Origin: Pseudomonas poae
GTDB taxonomy: Bacteria > Pseudomonadota > Gammaproteobacteria > Pseudomonadales > Pseudomonadaceae
DNA length: 64,000 nt
Direction of reading: 5' to 3'
Assembly: GCA_028869255.1 (NCBI GenBank)
Contig: CP110972.1
Location: 3,415,001-3,479,000 of the forward strand
A program made the position numbers and the translations under genes. Positions 58,958 through 64,000 of this stretch are shown here, piece after piece. How positions within the stretch are numbered: the first letter of the stretch is position 1; every line of letters starts with the position of its first letter. A model generated the notes under the pieces. That model was not told the DNA's origin, did not search any database, and was given only the letters and a program-made list of their open reading frames with translations.

Positions 58958-60226
58958 ATGCACCCTACTCTTCGTTTGTGCGCGTTTTTATTCCTGGTGT
59001 TTACCTACCCCCAAGCCTGGGCACTGGACCGAGAAGGTCCACTGGACGGCCCGGGCGAGCAACTGGCCGGCTACGGTATCCAGCCCCATGTGCAATTCAC
59101 CAGCCTGTCGATGAAAAACCTCGACACCGGCCCGCGCCCCTACAGCTTCGGCAACAGCGGTGACCTTTACATCGGCGCAGACGTTAACCTCGCCACGCTC
59201 AGTGGCCTGGACGGCGCAGCCCTGCATTTCGAACAAACCGTCTTTATCCTCGATAACGGTACCGGCCAACCGACCGGGGGCGAATGGCAAGGTGCCGTCG
59301 GCAGCTATTTTGGCGGTGCGCCCTTGCACAATGACATCGCCAGCAATCAGTTGAGCCTGTTGACCTACGAGCAAAAATGGCTCGATGGTCAGCTCGACCT
59401 GCACGTCGGACGGACCAATGGCCGGCGGTACTTCTACATCTATAACTGCGAAACGGGGGTCACCTGCAACGACCCGATCCTGGACGCCTCAAGCGGCATG
59501 TTGCCGCCGCCCTTCGGTGCCTGGGGCGGCTATCTGAAGTATCAAGTGAACCCGCGTTTTTACGTGCACGCGGGTGCGTTTGAATCCAACCCGGTGGACT
59601 ACCTGAAAAAGCGCAAAGGCCTGGACTTCAGCACCGACGACGCGAGTGGCACCAGCTTTCTGCTGGGCATTGGCAGCAAGCCGGGCGATGACACCACCCA
59701 GTACGAATTGAACGCGTATTTCAACTCGTCCAACCAGGTCGACCCCTTGACGGGTGCCAGCGACCACGGCACGGCCGGCGGCTTCTTCAAGTTTCGCCAG
59801 ACGCTCTGGCGCGGCGGGCAGCAAGGCGTGCAGGTATTCGGCTCGCTGTCGGCGGCGGCTGACGATAAACAACCCTTCAGCCATTTCGCCGAAGCTGGGC
59901 TGACCTACCTTGCCCCCTTTGATCGGGCGCAGGACAAGCTCAATCTCAAAGCCAGTTACCTGCAAGTCAACGACCATCAGTTGCAGTTCCAACAACGCCT
60001 GCGCACGGCGGCCGGTGGCGATCCTGAGTTGGGTGAGCGCAATGTCTACGCCGTGGAAGCCAACGGCCACTTTGCCTTGACCCGCCACCTGGCGATCGAA
60101 CCGAGCATCCAGTACATCATCAACCCGGACAACTTCTACAACCCGGGCGCGACGCAATTGAGCAACAACGGTTTTGTGGTTGGCCTGCTGGTGGTGCTGG
60201 ATGTGGGTTCGGTACTGGGTCTGTAA
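58958..60226 (+). CDS. Carbohydrate-selective porin, OprB family
   Basis: 422 residues with signal peptide (cut near AWA-LDREG) and a sixteen-strand barrel of OprB type: ADVNLATLSGLDGAALHFEQ, AFESNPVDYLKKRKGLDFST and a C-terminal VGLLVVLDVGSVLGL. OprB-like porins pass sugars and some aromatics. Follows the MFS gene by 61 bp. Confidence 0.83.
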   Translation: MHPTLRLCAFLFLVFTYPQAWALDREGPLDGPGEQLAGYGIQPHVQFTSLSMKNLDTGPRPYSFGNSGDLYIGADVNLATLSGLDGAALHFEQTVFILDNGTGQPTGGEWQGAVGSYFGGAPLHNDIASNQLSLLTYEQKWLDGQLDLHVGRTNGRRYFYIYNCETGVTCNDPILDASSGMLPPPFGAWGGYLKYQVNPRFYVHAGAFESNPVDYLKKRKGLDFSTDDASGTSFLLGIGSKPGDDTTQYELNAYFNSSNQVDPLTGASDHGTAGGFFKFRQTLWRGGQQGVQVFGSLSAAADDKQPFSHFAEAGLTYLAPFDRAQDKLNLKASYLQVNDHQLQFQQRLRTAAGGDPELGERNVYAVEANGHFALTRHLAIEPSIQYIINPDNFYNPGATQLSNNGFVVGLLVVLDVGSVLGL

Positions 60227-60268
60227 GCCGGTGCCTTGAATAAAGCGTTTAACTGACTCCGTGAGGTA

Positions 60269-61002
60269 ATGATGACTATGTTCAGCAGCACTCTGTTTGA
60301 AGGCAAGGTCGCGCTCGTCAGCGGCGGGACATCAGGGATTGGCCAGGCGACCGCCGAGTATCTGGCCCGGCATGGCGCCAGGGTCGTGGCGATCGGCTTG
60401 GGCGCCGACGCGACAATCGTCGCCGACGGGGTTGAGCTTGATCTTCGCGAAATTAACGTCACCGACGATCAAGCGCTCAAAGGCGTGATCCAAGGCCTGG
60501 ACCGTCTGGATATTCTGGTACCGGCTGCGGGAGGCACCCTGGGCGAAAAGGAGATGGAGTGGGACGCCTTCAACCAGGTGTTGTCGGTGCAACTCAACGC
60601 TGTCTACCGCCTTATCAACCTGGCGTACCCATTGCTGGCCAGGCAAGGTGGGTCGATCATTAACATCGCGTCGATGTTCTCCTACTTTGGCGGGGGAAAC
60701 TCGTGGCTTACTCGGCAGCCAAAGGCGCGATTGTCCAGATCACGAAGTCCCTGGCGGAGGCCTACGCCCCTGACAACATTCGCGTCAACGCTGTAGCGCC
60801 GGGATGGATTACCACCCCACTGCTGGCGAAAATCGATGATCAACCGAGGATAGATCGCCTGCTGTCGCGCACGCCCATGAAACGCTTCGGCAGTGCTGAG
60901 GAGGTCGCCAAGGTGATTGCCTTCCTGGCTTCAGATGCGGCGTCATTTGTAACCGGTGTGGTGCTGCCGGTGGATGGCGGTTACCTGACCACCGCTATCT
61001 GA
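60269..61002 (+). CDS. Short-chain dehydrogenase (frameshifted)
   Basis: About 244 residues corrected. [20 protein letters not shown] binds the cofactor; the active site is [10 protein letters not shown] with YxxxK as YSAAK. One G is missing at 60703 (TCGTGG, corrected TCGGTGG gives [17 protein letters not shown]). The end reads [13 protein letters not shown] and [13 protein letters not shown]. Several ATGs at 60269-60280; GAGG fits those at 60269 or 60272. Last gene of the AraC-linked operon. Confidence 0.83.
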
Positions 61003-61038
61003 AGTCAGCATCGCCTCACAGGCGCGCCTTGATTCACC

Positions 61039-61626
61039 CTACGACTCGCTCGATGGCGATACAGGCAAAGCAGCAGTCATACGAGCGTGGCAAACCTCAA
61101 GTATTTCATCGGAAAGCGGCGAGTCATCCGGACAAGCGCGCGACAACATGACCGCGCCAACAGCATGGGCGAGGATGTCGATCATCTTCGCCCTTACCTC
61201 GCCCGGCGCAGCTTCTTCGGCGGTTGGATATCTTTCTCCCAGCGCGCTCAATGTGCGCTCTATGCCATCGGCGAATGAGCCTCGCAACTCGTCCGATTGA
61301 CGCGCCGCGTCTGCGCACAACGCTGCCATGGTGCAACCATCGCCACGCCCGTCGCGGTGGTCCCTCGAAAGGTACAAATCGATAAACCCCTGCACATCGA
61401 GCGATTCGGCATTAGACAGCGATCGAGCGAGGCTGTTGGCCGAAGCTTCGGCCATCAACTCAGCCTTGGAGCCGAAATGTTTGTAGAAACCTCCATGGGT
61501 GAGTCCGGCAGCCGCCATTAGATCCACCAAACCTACACCGTCAAACCCTCGTTCACGAAACAACACAGAGGCCGTCTCGACGATGCGTTCGCGATTTGCC
61601 TGCGACTGGGCCTTGGTAACTCTCAC
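61039..61626 (-). CDS. TetR-family repressor
   Basis: 195 residues; N-terminal TetR helix-turn-helix (FRERGFDGVGLVDLMAAAGL then THGGFYKHFGSKAELM). The ligand domain has three Cys (GCTMAALCADAA, LSRACPDDS), possibly redox-sensing like NemR, which also sits by an OYE gene. I choose the GTG at 61626, with GAGG eight bases before; the TTG at 61632 is too close to that site. Divergent from the OYE gene; the gap holds an operator-like repeat. Confidence 0.8.
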   Translation of the reverse strand: MRVTKAQSQANRERIVETASVLFRERGFDGVGLVDLMAAAGLTHGGFYKHFGSKAELMAEASANSLARSLSNAESLDVQGFIDLYLSRDHRDGRGDGCTMAALCADAARQSDELRGSFADGIERTLSALGERYPTAEEAAPGEVRAKMIDILAHAVGAVMLSRACPDDSPLSDEILEVCHARMTAALPVSPSSES

Positions 61627-61673
61627 CTGCAATACCTCGGGTCAGCTAAAGAATCATGCATCCATAGTACATA

Positions 61674-61725
61674 GATGTTGATCGCAATCAAATTTATTGA
61701 CAGTTTAGATTATGATCACCATCAT
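61674..61725 (+). promoter_or_regulatory. Promoter/operator block B, copy of block at 52987
   Basis: TTGACA (61697-61702), 17 bp, CATCAT (61720-61725), and a perfect inverted repeat TATGAT-CACC-ATCATA (61711-61726) in the spacer and -10. It lies midway between the divergent tetR and OYE starts (48 bp each side). 42 of 52 bases match 52987-53038. Confidence 0.7.
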
Positions 61726-61773
61726 AACGGCAAGCCAAATCCATTTCAGAAACGCCCTCGGAAGACACATCAC

Positions 61774-62874
61774 ATGACCGATCAGAATCTGTTTACGCCC
61801 TACACGCTTGGCGCCCTCACGCTGTCGAACCGTATCGTCCTCGCGCCGCTGACGCGCAACCGTGCAGGCGCAGGTTTCGTACCCAGCGAATTCGCGGCGA
61901 CCTATTACAGTCAACGCGCGTCCGCCGGCCTGCTGATTTCAGAAGCCACACAGATCTCTCAACAGGGTCAGGGCTATCAGGACACTCCGGGGATTTACAC
62001 ACAGGCGCAGATAGATGGCTGGCGCACAGTCACCGATGCGGTGCACGCAAAAGGCGGGAAAATTGTGCTGCAGCTGTGGCATGTCGGCCGCGTGTCGCAT
62101 GTGGACCTGCAGGAAAACGGCGCAGCGCCGGTTGCCCCTTCTGCACTGCGCCCAGCAACCAAAGTATTCGTCAACAACAGCTTTGAGGACGTTTCCGCAC
62201 CGCGCGCACTGGACATCAGCGAACTGCCCGGCATCGTTAACGATTTCCGCCAAGCCGCCGCAAACGCTATTGCAGCAGGTTTTGATGGGGTAGAGATCCA
62301 TGGTGCAAATGGCTATTTGCTGGATCAATTCATTAAGGATGGCGCCAACGTACGCACCGATGCCTACGGCGGCACCATCGAAAATCGAGCGCGCTTATTG
62401 CTCGAAGTGACGGCCGCGGTCGTCGCCGAAATTGGTGCGGATCGCACGGGTATTCGCCTGTCGCCGGTGTCGCCAGCCAATGGCGTTTCGAGCAGCGATC
62501 CGCAGGCGCAGTTCGATTACATCGTCGACCAACTGAATGAAATTGGCATTGTTTATCTGCACGTGGTCGAAGGTGCTACGGGCGGGCCACGTGATGTGGC
62601 GCCGTTCGATTTCGGCGCCTTGCGCCAGCGCTTCAAAAATACCTACATCGCCAACAACGGCTATGACGTGGCGCTGGCGACTTCACACGTCAACGACGAC
62701 AAGGCCGACTTGATCGCCTTCGGTCGTCCCTTCATTGGTAACCCCGACTTGGTGGAACGACTGAAGACCGGTGCGCCGTTAGCCGCCTTCAACCCCGCCA
62801 CGCTGTATGGCGGCGGCGCGGCGGGCTATATCGACTACCCGACGCTTGCCGAATCGAGCGCTGCTGCGAACTGA
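61774..62874 (+). CDS. Old yellow enzyme family reductase (NemA-like)
   Basis: 366 residues, FMN-dependent ene-reductase. PLTRNRAG at the flavin, LQLWHVGRVSH, active-site His/Asn in EIHGANGYLLDQFIKDGANV, RTDAYGGTIENRARLLLEV, and IAFGRPFIGNPDLVERL at the end. It reduces activated alkenes such as enones, maleimides or nitro compounds. Probably repressed by the divergent TetR. Confidence 0.9.
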   Translation: MTDQNLFTPYTLGALTLSNRIVLAPLTRNRAGAGFVPSEFAATYYSQRASAGLLISEATQISQQGQGYQDTPGIYTQAQIDGWRTVTDAVHAKGGKIVLQLWHVGRVSHVDLQENGAAPVAPSALRPATKVFVNNSFEDVSAPRALDISELPGIVNDFRQAAANAIAAGFDGVEIHGANGYLLDQFIKDGANVRTDAYGGTIENRARLLLEVTAAVVAEIGADRTGIRLSPVSPANGVSSSDPQAQFDYIVDQLNEIGIVYLHVVEGATGGPRDVAPFDFGALRQRFKNTYIANNGYDVALATSHVNDDKADLIAFGRPFIGNPDLVERLKTGAPLAAFNPATLYGGGAAGYIDYPTLAESSAAAN

Positions 62875-62933
62875 GCACACCGTTGTTTTTTGCGCATTAC
62901 CCCAATCGATATGCTTGAAAAAGAGATGACACC

Positions 62934-63722
62934 ATGACCGCACGCCCTACCGTTCTTATCACTGGCGCCTCCACAGGCATTGGCGCGGTTTACGCCGAGC
63001 GCTTTGCCCAACGCGGACACGATCTGGTTCTGGTTGCCCGGGATGCCGCGCGCCTGGAAACACTTGCAGCGAAGTTGCGCAGCGAACACAGCATCGCGAT
63101 TGATGTGCTTCAGGCTGACCTGACCCAACTCAGCGATCTGGCGAGCGTTGAAGCGCGACTGCGTGATGACGCCCGGATTGGCATCCTCATCAACAATGCC
63201 GGTGCGGCGCAGTCCGGCAACTTCATTGACCAGAGCACCGACAGTATCGCGAACCTGGTAGCTCTAAACACTACGGCCCTGGTGCGGCTCGCCAGCGCCA
63301 TCGCGCCACGCCTGGCCAAAGCAGGTGACGGCGCGATCATCAACATCGGCTCAGTAGTGGGCCTGGCTCCGGAGTTCGGCATGTCGGTCTATGGAGCGAC
63401 CAAGGCGTTCGCGCTGTTTCTTTCCCAGGGACTGAGCCTGGAACTTTCGCCTCTGGGCGTCTATGTCCAAGCCGTGCTGCCTGCTGCTACTCGCACGGAG
63501 ATCTGGGATCGCGCGGGTATCGACATCAACACCTTGAACGAAATTATGGAAGTGGGAGATCTGGTCGATGCCGCGTTGATTGGCTTTGATCGCCGCGAGC
63601 CAGTGACCATTCCGCCGCTGCAAGAAGGCGAGCGCTGGGACGTCCTGCAAACGGCGCGTCAGGGTCTACTCGCGCAGATCAGGCAGTCGACTGTTGCACA
63701 CCGCTATACAGCCCAGGCGTAG
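62934..63722 (+). CDS. Short-chain dehydrogenase/reductase (YqjQ/DltE-like)
   Basis: 262 residues. ITGASTGIGAVYAERFAQRG, NNAGAAQSG, IGSVVGLAPEFG and YGATK (YxxxK). Follows OYE by 59 bp; likely in the same transcript and also in carbonyl detoxification. Substrate unknown. Confidence 0.85.
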   Translation: MTARPTVLITGASTGIGAVYAERFAQRGHDLVLVARDAARLETLAAKLRSEHSIAIDVLQADLTQLSDLASVEARLRDDARIGILINNAGAAQSGNFIDQSTDSIANLVALNTTALVRLASAIAPRLAKAGDGAIINIGSVVGLAPEFGMSVYGATKAFALFLSQGLSLELSPLGVYVQAVLPAATRTEIWDRAGIDINTLNEIMEVGDLVDAALIGFDRREPVTIPPLQEGERWDVLQTARQGLLAQIRQSTVAHRYTAQA

Positions 63723-63804
63723 TCTTTCTGTAATCGCCGCCAGCCAGCTGGGTGCTGAAACCAAGTTAACGGTACCCAGCGCTTGCAATTTGCACGGAGT
63801 CACC

Positions 63805-64000
63805 ATGCCCCCCTTGGATACATGCCTACACGCTGGATCACAGGGGCAATTCGTCAAAGCAGCGAACCAAACGATCATGGTTGGCGACACAGCCTTTGCC
63901 TATCGGGATATGGGCCCCTTCACGAAATTACCTCTGGTTCTGCTCAACCACTGAGGTGCGGTGCCGGACAACAATTGTCGATGGGTTGGCAAAGAGCCCA
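63805..64000 (+). pseudogene. Broken copy of the alpha/beta hydrolase (runs off the window)
   Basis: The frame reads VGDTAFAYRDMGPFTKLPLV then LLNH and a stop (TGA 63952-63954). In the intact gene at 54585 the same place reads LLNHWGAVLDN, so a Trp codon TGG became TGA. Just after, GACAACAATTGTCGATGG aligns with a longer stretch in the intact copy, about 11 bp shorter, which also shifts the frame. Only the first part is in the window. Confidence 0.75.

Noticed and set aside
58897..59114. C-terminal extension of the MFS carrier as the sequence is written
   Set aside because: It runs into the porin gene and loses helix character; removing one T gives a normal end at 58896.

Overview
The window looks like a chromosome segment of a Pseudomonas, most probably of the fluorescens group. 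The support is family- and order-level: a ferulate-vanillate gene set in the order known from P. putida and P. fluorescens, a family I.3 lipase with an AprDEF-type exporter, OprD- and OprB-type porins, GC-rich coding DNA, and A-rich Crc/Hfq-type leader motifs. No complete rRNA or tRNA gene, IS element or CRISPR array was seen.

Region 1 (1-19109) is a lignin-aromatic catabolic island. Going down the pathway: coniferyl alcohol is oxidised by a CalA-like dehydrogenase (14781-15548) and an aryl-aldehyde dehydrogenase (15606-17081), probably switched on by a XylR/DmpR-type sigma-54 activator (17352-19109). Ferulate is activated by Fcs (5944-7817), hydrated and cleaved by Ech (9405-10234), vanillin is oxidised by Vdh (7880-9328), and vanillate is demethylated by VanAB (167-2153). 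FerR (MarR), VanR (GntR/FCD), an OprD-type porin, a PcaK/VanK-type carrier and a MetA-type outer-membrane protein complete uptake and control. Operator palindromes for VanR and probably FerR are visible.

Region 2 (19392-29355) holds a co-directional set of two aldo/keto reductases, an exported flavodoxin, an exported cupin, an exported carboxymuconolactone-decarboxylase-like protein, a lipoprotein hydrolase and an exported dienelactone-hydrolase-like protein, followed by two LysR regulators, a quinone oxidoreductase and an NmrA-like protein. It ends at a strong terminator, a short tRNA-Gly-like 3' remnant and a nested palindrome.

Region 3 (29718-44519) is for organic nitrogen: amiC-amiR-amidase-hupE on the minus strand, and divergently a urea/amide ABC transporter (urtABCDE) plus urease (ureE, ureF, fused ureAB, ureC, ureG, ureD). 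The urtA leader starts behind a good sigma-54 promoter, contains a structured RNA and ends in an intrinsic terminator. A closely similar structured RNA lies in the amiR-amidase leader, together with a hexaloop hairpin of the ANTAR-target type. This paired leader RNA is the most interesting signal in the window.

Region 4 (44767-52764) carries a FadL-type porin and a type I secretion system (aprDEF-like) directly behind its likely substrate, an RTX lipase. Region 5 (52987-64000) has two gene sets that share a 52-bp promoter/operator block (42 of 52 identical): a monooxygenase/AcuI-like reductase/hydrolase set, and a TetR/OYE/SDR set ending in a broken copy of the same hydrolase. Between them is an AraC-controlled cluster (DAD-like cupin, MFS carrier, OprB porin, SDR).

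Seven otherwise well-preserved genes are interrupted by a single-base indel, six of them a missing G/C in a G or C run. Sequencing or assembly error is the simplest reading, so I give restored gene spans.
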